Below, one piece after another: positions 7,545 through 16,137 of a stretch of DNA of 37,111 nt. Each line of letters starts with the position of its first letter. Position 1 is the stretch's first letter. The position numbers were made by a program, and so were the translations under genes. The notes beneath the pieces were generated by a model, which saw only the letters and a list, made by a program, of their open reading frames with translations, ran no database searches and was not told the origin of the DNA. Origin of the DNA: an uncultured Eubacteriales bacterium (GTDB lineage: Bacteria > Bacillota > Clostridia > Christensenellales > Aristaeellaceae). The stretch is from contig URUF01000019.1 in the NCBI GenBank assembly GCA_900550955.1, positions 1 through 37,111 of the forward strand, in the 5' to 3' direction.

Positions 7545-8513
7545 ATGGAACCAATGGTCAGCGTCTGCTGCGCGGCCTACAATCACGCGCCCTACATCGC
7601 CCAGGCGCTCGATAGCTTCCTGGCCCAGCAAACGGATTTTCCCATCGAAATCCTTGTTCACGACGATGCCTCCACCGACGGCACCGCCCAAATTCTGCGC
7701 GATTACGCCGCGCGCTTTCCCGATGTGGTCAAGCCCCTGTTTGAAACCGAAAACCAATATAGCAAAGGCGTGGCGATTGACCCCACCTTCAATTACAGCC
7801 GGGCCAGGGGCAAGTATATCGCCCTGTGCGAGGGCGACGATTACTGGTGCGATCCCTGCAAGCTCCAGCGCCAGGTGGAATACATGGAGCGCCATCCCGA
7901 TTGCACGTTCTGCTTTACCAACGGCTACATTGAGGATGTGAGCGGCGCGGCGCCCCGCCGCGCGTTTCTTCCATACAGCGCCAAGGACGCGCCCGCCTGC
8001 TATGCCGCCGATCACGCCTATACCCTTGGCGATATGTGCGGCCTCAACTTTGCGCCCACCGCCTCGTTTTTGTTTCCGCGCGCGGCGCTTGCGCGCATGC
8101 CGCAAAGCTACTGGGACAAGCATTGCCCGCACGGCGATTTGAAATTGCGCCTGTTTATGACGGCCGCGGGCTATGGAGCCTATCTGCACGCCTACACCTG
8201 CGTATACCGGGAAAACGTACAAAACGGGGCCATGAGCCAGTGGTCGCGCGAGGCGGGAAAGCGCGTGTATGAGCGCAGCCAAAGCGTTGCGGAAATGCTA
8301 ACCGATGTGGACGAATTTGCAAAAAAGCGGTATACTGAACAGGTCGGGCGCTTCCGCGACTGGTATATCTATGTGATGCTGTGGAACGCCCCCTCCATGC
8401 GCGTGCTCCGCGAGCCGGACGCGCGGCGCGTATACCGCGCCCTGCCGGTTGCGCGGCGCATGAAATACCGTTTGAAACACCTGCTGGGGCCGCTTCGCCG
8501 CCTGCGCGGCTAA
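7545..8513 (+). CDS. Family 2 glycosyltransferase
   Basis: A 322-residue GT-A-fold glycosyltransferase. The N-terminus has VSVCCAAYNHAPYIAQALDS and VHDDASTDGT (nucleotide-sugar binding). The CEGDDYWCDP segment about 95 residues in carries the metal-binding acidic motif, followed by the KLQRQVEYM helix common in rhamnosyl- and galactosyl-type GT2 enzymes. It lacks transmembrane helices and probably adds one sugar to a lipid-linked repeat unit on the inner membrane face. ATG 7545 has GGAGG 9 nt upstream; the in-frame TTG at 7539 is too close to that site. It is the first gene of the glycan block. Donor and acceptor are unknown. Confidence 0.85.
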   Translation: MEPMVSVCCAAYNHAPYIAQALDSFLAQQTDFPIEILVHDDASTDGTAQILRDYAARFPDVVKPLFETENQYSKGVAIDPTFNYSRARGKYIALCEGDDYWCDPCKLQRQVEYMERHPDCTFCFTNGYIEDVSGAAPRRAFLPYSAKDAPACYAADHAYTLGDMCGLNFAPTASFLFPRAALARMPQSYWDKHCPHGDLKLRLFMTAAGYGAYLHAYTCVYRENVQNGAMSQWSREAGKRVYERSQSVAEMLTDVDEFAKKRYTEQVGRFRDWYIYVMLWNAPSMRVLREPDARRVYRALPVARRMKYRLKHLLGPLRRLRG

Positions 8514-8534
8514 CCAGGGAAGGGATTGCTTGCC

Positions 8535-9644
8535 ATGCGCGTAAACGTTACCCGTAGCTCCATGCCCGGCTTTGAGGAATACTGCCAGGAAATTCGCAGC
8601 CTGTGGGATTCCCACTGGCTTACCAACAACGGTGAAAAGCTCATCAGCCTGCAAAAGCAGCTTGGCGAATACCTGCATACGGAATATGTTTCGCTGTTTA
8701 CCAACGGCCACCTGGCGCTGGAGGCGCTGCTTGGGGCGCTGGATTTGCAGGGCGAGGTGATTACCACGCCGTTCACCTTCGCCTCCACCACGCACGCCAT
8801 TGTGCGCAAGGGGCTTACCCCGGTGTTTTGCGATATCCGCGAAAGCGATTATACCCTCGACCCCGATTTGCTGGAATCCCTTATTACCAGGCGCACCTGC
8901 GCCATTTTGCCCGTGCATGTGTACGGCTGCCTGTGCGACGTGGACCGCATCCAGGCCATTGCGGACAGGCACGGCCTGCCCGTGATCTATGACGCGGCGC
9001 ACGCCTTTGGCGTAAAGCGGGGCGGCGTTCCCGCCGCCTGCTTTGGGCTGGCCAGCATGTACAGCTTTCATGCCACAAAGGTGTTCCACACCATCGAGGG
9101 CGGCGCGGTGGCCACGCAAAGCCAGGCGCTTTGCCAAAAGCTCCAGCTGGAGCGCAACTTTGGCATCACCGGGCCGGACGATGTCATAAGCGTGGGCGGC
9201 AACGCCAAAATGAACGAGTTCCAAGCCGCCATGGGCCTTTGCAACCTGCGGCATCTAAGTACCGAAATTGCCGCGCGCAGGCGTGCGCACGACGCTTATA
9301 TGGCCCGCCTTGAGGGGCTTGAGGGCCTGCGCCTGCCGCCCGTGCAGCCAGGCGTGGAAAGCAATTACGCCTACTTCCCCGTGGTGTTCGAGGGCGGGCG
9401 GGCCGTGCGCGACGCGGTGTGCGAGGCGCTTGCCGCAGAAGGCGTATACGCCCGCAAATATTTCTATCCCCTGATTACGGATTTTGAGTGCTACCGGGGC
9501 CGGCCTGGCTTTGACACGCGGCGCGTGCCCGTGGCCCGGCGCGTATCGGATGGCGTGGTTACGCTGCCCCTTTACCCCGGCCTTGCGCAGGAGGACATAG
9601 CGCTTATCTGCGGCGTTGTGCGCCGGGTGCTCTCCCGTGGCTGA
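8535..9644 (+). CDS. DegT/DnrJ/EryC1/StrS sugar aminotransferase
   Basis: A 369-residue fold-type I PLP enzyme. K182 in SFHATKVFHTIEGG is the Schiff-base lysine, D153 in YDAAHAFG the PLP-nitrogen ligand, and the PLP phosphate loop is near TNGHLALEA (56-64). The start RSLWDSHWLTNNG resembles enzymes that make 4-amino-4,6-dideoxyhexoses (VioA/FdtB-like), though 3-amino sugars cannot be excluded. It would transaminate a nucleotide-bound keto sugar with glutamate, giving an amino sugar for the surface glycan. No dehydratase to make the keto sugar lies in the window, so the substrate must come from elsewhere. ATG 8535 has GGGA 9 nt upstream. The stop overlaps the next gene's start. Confidence 0.88.
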   Translation: MRVNVTRSSMPGFEEYCQEIRSLWDSHWLTNNGEKLISLQKQLGEYLHTEYVSLFTNGHLALEALLGALDLQGEVITTPFTFASTTHAIVRKGLTPVFCDIRESDYTLDPDLLESLITRRTCAILPVHVYGCLCDVDRIQAIADRHGLPVIYDAAHAFGVKRGGVPAACFGLASMYSFHATKVFHTIEGGAVATQSQALCQKLQLERNFGITGPDDVISVGGNAKMNEFQAAMGLCNLRHLSTEIAARRRAHDAYMARLEGLEGLRLPPVQPGVESNYAYFPVVFEGGRAVRDAVCEALAAEGVYARKYFYPLITDFECYRGRPGFDTRRVPVARRVSDGVVTLPLYPGLAQEDIALICGVVRRVLSRG

Positions 9645-11109
9645 CAGGCGCGGCCAGAAGGCCGCCTCCTCCTTCCTGTTCAAGCTGGCTGAAAGCCTGG
9701 GTATGCAGGGCATCTCCTTTGTGGTCAGCGTCGTTTTGGCCCGCCTGCTGGATCCGTCGGATTACGGCGTGCTTACCCTCCTCACAGTGTTCATCGCCGT
9801 TTCGCAGGTGTTTGTGCAAAGCGGGCTCAACACGGCGCTGATTCAAAAAAAGGACGTGGACGATACCGACCTGTCCTCTGTGTTTTACGTAAGCTTGGGC
9901 GTCGCGGCGGCGCTGTACGCCCTTTTGTACGCGCTTGCGCCCGCCATAGGCGCGTATTTTGGCACGCCGCAGCTATCGCCCGTGCTTCGGGTGCTGGCGC
10001 TGGTGCTTCTGCCCGGCGCGCTGGTTTCGGTACAAAACGCGGTGGTGGCCCGGCAGATGGCCTTTCGCAGGTTGATGCTGGCAAGCCTGGCCGCAACGGC
10101 GCTCTCCGGCGCGGTGGGCATCGCTATGGCGGCGGCGGGCCTGGGATATTGGGCGCTGGTGGGGCAGCAGCTTACCAGCCAGGTAAGCCTGGGCTGTCTG
10201 TTGCTCTTGCTGGTGAAATGGCGGCCGCAGCGGCTGTTTTCGTGGCCGCGCGTTCGCGGGCTAATCGCCTTCGGCTGGAAGCTTTTGGCCTCCAGCCTGC
10301 TGGAAACAGGCTACAACAACCTGCGCACAGCCGTGATTGGCAAAAAGTTTTCCAGCGATACGCTGGGCTTTTACAACCGAGGCAAGCAGTTCCCCGAATT
10401 GATGATGAACGCGGTAAACGGCTCCATTCAAAGCGTAATGCTGCCTGTGCTTTCCGAAAAGCAGGAGGATGTGCCGCGCATGAAGCAGATGATGCGGCGC
10501 TCCGTAATGGTATCCAGCTTTTTGGTGCTGCCCATGATGGCGGGGCTGGCGGCCGTGGCTTCGCCGCTGGTGGAGCTGCTGCTCACCAAGAAGTGGCTTC
10601 CTTGCGTGCCGTTTTTGCAAATCTGCTGCATCGACTTTGCGTTCTATCCCATCCACACAGCCAATTTGCAGGCCATCAACGCCATGGGCCGCAGCGATGT
10701 GTTTCTCAAGCTGGAGCTAATCAAAAAAAGCTACGGGCTGGCCATTCTGGCCGTGACGGTGTTCTGCTTTGACAGCGTTCTGGCGATCGCCTGGGGCGCA
10801 GTGGCAAGCACGCTGCTTTCCGCCGTGGTTAACGCCGCGCCCAACCGCAGGCTGCTGGGCTACGGCTATCTGGAGCAGATGCGGGATGTGCTGCCCTCCA
10901 TGGCGCTGGCGGCCGTTATGTTTGCAGCCGTATCGGCCGTGGGGCGGCTGGGGCTTGCGCCGCTTGCGCTGCTGGCGGTTCAGGTGGTTGTGGGGATTGC
11001 GGTATATGGCGGGCTGGCGCTGCTTTTGCGCATGGAAAGCCTGCGCTATTTGATGGATATGCTAAAGCGCCTGCTCGGCGGGCGCGCGGCGGGGAGGGAA
11101 ACGCTATGA
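9637..11109 (+). CDS. Wzx-type polysaccharide flippase
   Basis: A 490-residue hydrophobic protein with about 12-14 predicted membrane helices and a cytoplasmic N-terminus KAASSFLFKLAES. It belongs to the MATE-like polysaccharide export group (WzxC-like). The segments LLDPSDYGVLTLLTVF and QSGLNTALIQKKD are typical. It should flip the undecaprenyl-linked repeat unit outward. I place the start at GTG 9637, which overlaps the DegT stop by 8 nt; TTG 9616 is an alternative 7 codons upstream. No Wzy polymerase or Wzz-like chain-length regulator is in the window, so the exported unit may be short or polymerised by a distant enzyme. Confidence 0.88.
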   Translation: MADRRGQKAASSFLFKLAESLGMQGISFVVSVVLARLLDPSDYGVLTLLTVFIAVSQVFVQSGLNTALIQKKDVDDTDLSSVFYVSLGVAAALYALLYALAPAIGAYFGTPQLSPVLRVLALVLLPGALVSVQNAVVARQMAFRRLMLASLAATALSGAVGIAMAAAGLGYWALVGQQLTSQVSLGCLLLLLVKWRPQRLFSWPRVRGLIAFGWKLLASSLLETGYNNLRTAVIGKKFSSDTLGFYNRGKQFPELMMNAVNGSIQSVMLPVLSEKQEDVPRMKQMMRRSVMVSSFLVLPMMAGLAAVASPLVELLLTKKWLPCVPFLQICCIDFAFYPIHTANLQAINAMGRSDVFLKLELIKKSYGLAILAVTVFCFDSVLAIAWGAVASTLLSAVVNAAPNRRLLGYGYLEQMRDVLPSMALAAVMFAAVSAVGRLGLAPLALLAVQVVVGIAVYGGLALLLRMESLRYLMDMLKRLLGGRAAGRETL

Positions 11110-12050
11110 CGGCCACGCTGGTCACAGCCGCAGGCTCGGCCTCCGCTCCGGCGGTGGTTGAGCGGCTGCACGCCCTGGGGCACCGGGTGGCGGCGTGCGA
11201 TATCTACCCAAGGGAATGGAACCAGGCCTGTATGGATGCGGACGCCTTCTTTCAGGCCGTGCCCGCATCCGATGCGCAGGCCTATACCGCGCAGCTTGAG
11301 GAGGCGGTAAAGCGCGAGGGGGTCCATTACCTCATCCCGCTTACGGATGTGGAGGTGGACGTGCTCTGCGCCCAAAAGGCCCGCTTTGCAGCGCTGGGCT
11401 GCACCGTTTGCGTGCCGGACGAGCCCTGCGCCCGCCTGTGCCGCAATAAGCTTCAAATGGCGCAGGCCCTGGAACGGGACGGCGTGTGCCGCACCATTCC
11501 CACCTTTTCGCCCTATGAGGGGGCGGATTTGCCCTTTCCCCTGATGCTCAAGCCCCTTCATGGTCGCAGCAGCCAGGGCCAGGCCGTGGTGCGCGGCAGG
11601 GAAGCCCTGCTTTCCGCGCTCTCCACGCGCGATGATTACATCGCCCAGCCCTATTTGGAGGGCCCCGTTTATACCGTGGATGTGGCGCGCGACCGCTTTG
11701 GCCATGTGCAGGCGTTGGCCCGCTTGGAGCTGCTGCGCACGGTAAACGGCCTGGGCACCACGGTGCGCATGCTTCCCGGCCACCCGCTGGAGGGCGTGTG
11801 CGCCTCAATTGCCGCGCGCGCGGGCGTGGTGGGCGTGGTAAATATGGAGTTCATCGAGCATGGCGGCGAATACTGGTTTTTGGAGGTCAACCCCCGCTTC
11901 TCCGGCGGATTGGGCTTCAGCGTGCTGGCCGGGGTGGACTTTCCCGCGCTGAACCTGCTCTGCCATGCGGGCGAGGCGATCGGCGCGCGTGCGGATGCGC
12001 GTGCCTGCATAATAACGCGCCGCATCTCCCCGGTTATCACCGCCGAATAA
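11106..12050 (+). CDS. ATP-grasp ligase (carbamoyl-phosphate-synthase-like)
   Basis: 314 residues. A pre-ATP-grasp Rossmann-like domain (1-105) begins TLVTAAGSASA and includes IPLTDVEVD. The ATP-grasp fold carries K149 (LMLKP) and the metal ligands E248 and E260 with N262 in FLEVNPRFSGGLG. ATP-grasp enzymes join a carboxylate, activated as acyl phosphate, to an amine or thiol. Lodged between a flippase and a glycosyltransferase with 4-nt overlap on one side and 24 nt on the other, it probably makes or attaches a small amide, for example an amino acid or hydroxy acid on an amino sugar. The substrate is not evident. It is shorter than biotin carboxylase and lacks a biotinyl partner. Confidence 0.82.
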   Translation: MTATLVTAAGSASAPAVVERLHALGHRVAACDIYPREWNQACMDADAFFQAVPASDAQAYTAQLEEAVKREGVHYLIPLTDVEVDVLCAQKARFAALGCTVCVPDEPCARLCRNKLQMAQALERDGVCRTIPTFSPYEGADLPFPLMLKPLHGRSSQGQAVVRGREALLSALSTRDDYIAQPYLEGPVYTVDVARDRFGHVQALARLELLRTVNGLGTTVRMLPGHPLEGVCASIAARAGVVGVVNMEFIEHGGEYWFLEVNPRFSGGLGFSVLAGVDFPALNLLCHAGEAIGARADARACIITRRISPVITAE

Positions 12051-12074
12051 TCCATTATACGAAAGGAGCCCGCC

Positions 12075-13418
12075 ATGCGCATCGCCCACATCAATGTGAC
12101 CGCCACGCTTAGCACAGGCCGCATCGCCGTCGCGCTGTGCCGCGCGGCCGTTCAGGCCGGCCACCGCGCGCTTCTATGCCATTCGCGCGGGCACGCACCG
12201 GGCGATGTTCCCAGCCTGCGCATCGGTAACAAGCCCGATCTTTATGTGCATTTGGGCCTGGCAAGGCTCACAGACCGGGCGGGCTTTTTCAGCCGCGGGG
12301 CAACCAAACGCCTCATTCGCCAGTTGGAAGCCTATCAGCCGGATTTGATTCACCTGCACAACCTGCACGGCTACTACCTGCATTTGCCCACTCTGTTTCG
12401 CTACCTGAAGGAAAAGGACCTGCCCGTGGTATGGACCCTGCACGATTGCTGGGCCTACACCGGCCACTGCGCCTATTATACCCTGGCCCGCAACGCGCCG
12501 CCGCTAGAGGGGGCCAAGCGCCGCCGCGCCGCGCGGGAAACCCTCGGCTGCGGCCGCTGGCAGGGCGGCTGCGGGCATTGCGCGCTCAAGCATACCTATC
12601 CCGCCAGCTGGTTGATGGATCAAAGCGCGCGCAACTGGCGGGAAAAGCGCGGGCTCTTCTGCGGCCTTAGGCATATGGTGCTGGCTACCCCCAGCGAATG
12701 GCTCCGGGAGGAGGTACAGCGCTCCTTCCTGGGCGGCTATCCCACCTATGCGTTGCCCAACGGCATTGATCTGGAAGCCTTCCAGCCCTGCATGGACGAG
12801 CTATTCATGCGCGACGTGGTCAGGTTTTACGGCCTGGAAAACACGGGCGGCCGCAGGCTGGTGCTAAGCGTAGCCGCCGTATGGGACGAGCGCAAGGGCC
12901 TTGAGGATTTGATTGCGCTGGGCGAGGCGCTTGGGCCGGAATACTGTGTGGTTGCCGTAGGCCTGGATGAGTACCAGATCGCCGCCCTGCCCGCAGGCAC
13001 GGTCTTGGGCGTCAAGCGCACCGGCAACCTCAAGGATTTGTGCGCCCTGTATACTGCGGCCGATCTGTACGTAAGCGCCAGCCATGAGGAAAGCATGGGC
13101 ATGACGCTTCTGGAGGCGCTGGCCTGCGGCACGCAGGTGCTTTGCTACGGCGCTACCGCCATGCCAGAAATTGTAACCGGCGATGTGGGCGAAACCGTTC
13201 CCCTGGGCGATATCTCCGCCATGGCGGCAGCCGCGCGCCGCCTGTGCCAAGCCCCCCGCGCCGCGGAGGCCTGCCGCGCCCGGGCCGCCGAATATAAGGC
13301 GGAAAAGTGCTTTGGCGCATACATCAGGCTGTATGAAAACATGTACCGTCACAGCCCGGCCTATGAGCGCGCGCTGCAAAACGCAAGGGAAAAAACCGGG
13401 CCTGATATTGAGGATTGA
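12075..13418 (+). CDS. Family 4 glycosyltransferase with cysteine-rich insert
   Basis: 447 residues with a GT-B fold. The N-terminal half starts MRIAHINVTATLSTGRIA. The C-terminal half carries the SASHEESMGMTLLEALACG motif, with the E-x7-E arrangement that binds the nucleotide sugar. Between about residues 120 and 190 lies TLHDCWAYTGHCAYY and then CGRWQGGCGHCALKHTYP. This Cys/His-rich insert is known in the colanic-acid-type WcaC relatives and may bind a metal. It should act on the cytoplasmic side of the membrane after the first GT2. An AAAGGAG site lies 8 nt upstream of the ATG. The lipoprotein gene starts 3 nt after its stop, so the glycan block and the cytoskeletal block look co-transcribed. 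Confidence 0.87.
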   Translation: MRIAHINVTATLSTGRIAVALCRAAVQAGHRALLCHSRGHAPGDVPSLRIGNKPDLYVHLGLARLTDRAGFFSRGATKRLIRQLEAYQPDLIHLHNLHGYYLHLPTLFRYLKEKDLPVVWTLHDCWAYTGHCAYYTLARNAPPLEGAKRRRAARETLGCGRWQGGCGHCALKHTYPASWLMDQSARNWREKRGLFCGLRHMVLATPSEWLREEVQRSFLGGYPTYALPNGIDLEAFQPCMDELFMRDVVRFYGLENTGGRRLVLSVAAVWDERKGLEDLIALGEALGPEYCVVAVGLDEYQIAALPAGTVLGVKRTGNLKDLCALYTAADLYVSASHEESMGMTLLEALACGTQVLCYGATAMPEIVTGDVGETVPLGDISAMAAAARRLCQAPRAAEACRARAAEYKAEKCFGAYIRLYENMYRHSPAYERALQNAREKTGPDIED

Positions 13419-13421
13419 GCA

Positions 13422-15491
13422 ATGCTTGCGAAAGGATGGAAGAACCGCATGCCGGCTTTAAAACGCTGCTTCCTGGCGCTTAGCTGCCTGCTTGGGCTTA
13501 TGCTGCTTTCCGCCTGCGGCATGCCGGAGGGCCTAAACGCCCTTCTTGAAACCCCGGCGGAGGCCGCCGGGCCCGATCTGCGCCTGCTGGACTGGCCCCA
13601 GGCCGATCCCACGCCCGCCTCCAGCCAGGCGCAAAGCGCCGAAAGCGTTCTGCGTGTGGATTTGTGGTTGGACGCCTCGCAGGTGATGGGCGGGATCAGC
13701 CCTGTTGAAACGGGCTTGTACCCCCATTTCAGCCGCAAGTACCGGGAAGGCGGCTTCCATTACCGCTTTGGCAATACCGTGGGCATGTACGAGGGCGTGC
13801 TGCGCGGCATGCTGGCCGCGGCGGAGGGCTCGCGCACGCGCATCCTGCGCTATGGCAACGAACGCCTGCCGGACGCCTATCTTCTATCGCAGGGCGTGGC
13901 TGAGGCGGACGCCTCCGATGAAACGCTGCGTTCCCTCCGTCGCGATATGCTCACCTATGCCATCGACGCCATGCCCAGCGAGTTTTCGGAATTTTCTGCC
14001 GAGAACATGACGGACAGCTTTTACAGCCTGGGTTCCCCCGCTCTGGAACGCGTTTCGCAGCTCGCGCCTGAAATGCTGGAAAATCCGCAGGCGGCGCAGG
14101 CAATGGCGGCGGCTGTTTCAGCGCAGCGCTCGTCCATACAGGCCGGAACCGGCGGCGCGCTGCTGGCCGTGGGCAACGATGCGGACTATCCTCTTTTGTA
14201 CGCGCTGGAAAACATGGATTTGAGCCGCCTGTCCGTAATCGTATGCGATCCCGCCGGCCTGCGCAGGCTGAGCGCCGTTTCGGCAAGCGGCGTGCCCGTC
14301 GATTATGTTACGCAGCTGCTTGAAACGCGCGGCGTGTTTGACAAGGGCCTGTGCGTTGGGCTGTACGCCTTTACGCTGGATTATATGGGGCAGATGGGCA
14401 GCTTTGGCGCAGCGGATTTTAGCGAGCCGCTTTTGTGGGGCAAGCTTAGCTACAGCACCAAAAAGCAAGCCATCGTGCGCGCTTTGCCCATGCCGCGCAC
14501 GCTTTTGTGCATGGCGGTGGGTACGCCCGCGCAGGTGGAGGGCTATACCGCGGCGCTAAACGCCCAGCTAGACGCCTCGCCCGCCCTGCAAGGGCTGCGG
14601 GGGCCCGAAAAGGGCGAGCTGGTCTATACCCAGAACGGCGAAACCGTTACCCAGCAGCCATTCTCGTTCGCCTACCGCTATTTGCAGGTTGAACGCCCCA
14701 CCCTAACCTGCTATACCCAGCATACGGCCGGCGCTGTCCTTGCCTGCGAGAGCGGGCGCGTTACCACGGACGGCAGCCTGTCCACACTTGTGCTTGCGCC
14801 AGCGGAAGGCGGCGCGCAGCCGGATTGCACGCTCACGCTTACGCTTCCGGCTACTTTCCCAAACGGGCTGGGCGATGGCCTTAGCAGCCCGTCGGATGTT
14901 GGGGCCAGCGTGCAAGCCGCGCTGCTGCTTACCCAGGAGCTGTCCAGCGCCGAGGAAGCGCCCCAGGGCCAGCAGGTGCTTCCCCTGCGCGACAAGCTGT
15001 ATGTATTCACCCGCGAGGACGCGGCCTTCCAAACCGGCAAAATGCCAAGTCCCTTCCGCGTGACCGGCCTACGGCAAAGCGGCGATGCGCTGGAGGTCGG
15101 GGTCGCCATCGACGGAAGCCTGCTGCGCCCAGGGTATTACCGCGTGCTGCTCACGGCCGACCTGCCCAGAAGCCAAATAAGCTGGGAGGACGCGCCCTGG
15201 GTAAGCGAGCTGAACGCAACCCTCACCAACGAGCAGATTTCCGCATGGGAAAGCTTTACCCAGCTGATCACCCAATATGACCGCAATACCCCCAACGTGC
15301 CCCGGCAGTTCCAGCACGCCTGGGGCGCGGCCACAGGCAGCGCCTATCACGGCACGCCCATTCCGGATTTTCCGCCCGTGATGCGCGCGCCCGGCCTGAG
15401 CGCGCTGGTTGATCAGCTGCACGCCGCCGCCACGGTGGAGCGCCTGCCCCTGATTCGCTATGTGTTTGACGTATTTGTACCGGGTTCCTAA
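13422..15491 (+). CDS. Large lipoprotein with possible vWA-like domain
   Basis: 689 residues. A lipoprotein signal peptide runs from a basic n-region (KGWKNRMPALKR) through a hydrophobic core to LLSAC with lipidated C32. The mature part starts with a proline/alanine linker. Residues ~76-285 look like a degenerate von Willebrand A fold: a beta strand VLRVDLWLDAS with D84-x-S86 at the MIDAS position, a NMTDSFYS stretch (195-202) where the MIDAS threonine would be, and SRLSVIVCDP (268-277) like the next core strand. The third MIDAS serine is absent. The C-terminal ~400 residues are unassigned. It should be tethered outside the membrane. I kept ATG 13422 (GAGGA 7 nt upstream); ATG 13449 gives an equally valid signal peptide. 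No enzyme motif is visible. Confidence 0.6.
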   Translation: MLAKGWKNRMPALKRCFLALSCLLGLMLLSACGMPEGLNALLETPAEAAGPDLRLLDWPQADPTPASSQAQSAESVLRVDLWLDASQVMGGISPVETGLYPHFSRKYREGGFHYRFGNTVGMYEGVLRGMLAAAEGSRTRILRYGNERLPDAYLLSQGVAEADASDETLRSLRRDMLTYAIDAMPSEFSEFSAENMTDSFYSLGSPALERVSQLAPEMLENPQAAQAMAAAVSAQRSSIQAGTGGALLAVGNDADYPLLYALENMDLSRLSVIVCDPAGLRRLSAVSASGVPVDYVTQLLETRGVFDKGLCVGLYAFTLDYMGQMGSFGAADFSEPLLWGKLSYSTKKQAIVRALPMPRTLLCMAVGTPAQVEGYTAALNAQLDASPALQGLRGPEKGELVYTQNGETVTQQPFSFAYRYLQVERPTLTCYTQHTAGAVLACESGRVTTDGSLSTLVLAPAEGGAQPDCTLTLTLPATFPNGLGDGLSSPSDVGASVQAALLLTQELSSAEEAPQGQQVLPLRDKLYVFTREDAAFQTGKMPSPFRVTGLRQSGDALEVGVAIDGSLLRPGYYRVLLTADLPRSQISWEDAPWVSELNATLTNEQISAWESFTQLITQYDRNTPNVPRQFQHAWGAATGSAYHGTPIPDFPPVMRAPGLSALVDQLHAAATVERLPLIRYVFDVFVPGS

Positions 15492-15504
15492 GGAGGGGTG
15501 AAGC

Positions 15505-16125
15505 ATGGTAGCCACGCGCCGCATACGTATACGCCGTACAAACCGCCTGAAATGCCTGGCATGCTACCTGGTATGCTTTGCCTTGCCGCCTTTGTGGCAG
15601 CTTGCCGGGCTTTGGCTGGTGTATCCCTACAAGCTGGCCGCCACCGCGCCCAATGCGGCGGCGGCCCTGGCGGGCCTTGTGCCCCTGCCTGCGCTCAAAA
15701 GCCTGGCGCAGCGCTGCACGGAGCCCGTTCACGCGACCCCCGAGGCTATACGCGCCGCCATGGCCGCGCGCGAGCAAAGCTGGCTGGCCTTTGTGGCCGC
15801 ATGCGCATTGGCGGCATGGCTGGCAACGCTGGTTTTGCAGCTCATTTGGCGCGCCGCAAGCCATAAGCCCACGCAGGCGGCGCGCGCCACGCAGGCCGCC
15901 ATCCTGGCCTACCGGCTGAATATGCTGGTGATCTGGCTGTGCAACGCCGCCATCGCGGCTGTGGTATGGTTCTTTGGCGCAAGGCAGATCGCCGGCTTTG
16001 GCCTATGGGACGCGCTGTGCTACTTTGGCGTATATCTGCTCAACCCTTTGGCGGCGGTTTGCGTATCCCGCCTGGCCGCGCCGCCCACGCTCAGCGCAAG
16101 GCACGGCTTTTTCAAGCGTTTGTAA
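15505..16125 (+). CDS. Four-helix membrane protein of the cytoskeletal cassette
   Basis: 206 residues. A strongly basic N-terminus (VATRRIRIRRTNRLK) is followed by four hydrophobic stretches at about 17-41, 93-116, 137-158 and 166-190. The loop between helices 1 and 2 is about 50 residues long and should be outside; both ends should be cytoplasmic by the positive-inside rule. I do not recognise the family. AGGAGGGG lies 8 nt before ATG 15505. It lies 13 nt after the lipoprotein gene and 12 nt before the tubulin-like gene, which makes it the natural candidate for linking the cytoplasmic filament proteins to the lipoprotein outside. Confidence 0.65.
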   Translation: MVATRRIRIRRTNRLKCLACYLVCFALPPLWQLAGLWLVYPYKLAATAPNAAAALAGLVPLPALKSLAQRCTEPVHATPEAIRAAMAAREQSWLAFVAACALAAWLATLVLQLIWRAASHKPTQAARATQAAILAYRLNMLVIWLCNAAIAAVVWFFGARQIAGFGLWDALCYFGVYLLNPLAAVCVSRLAAPPTLSARHGFFKRL

Positions 16126-16137
16126 GGAGGTGCGCAC

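Noticed and set aside
8298..9254. 318-codon minus-strand open frame opposite the GT2 and DegT genes
   Set aside because: Spans two well-supported genes in antisense and has no recognisable domain.
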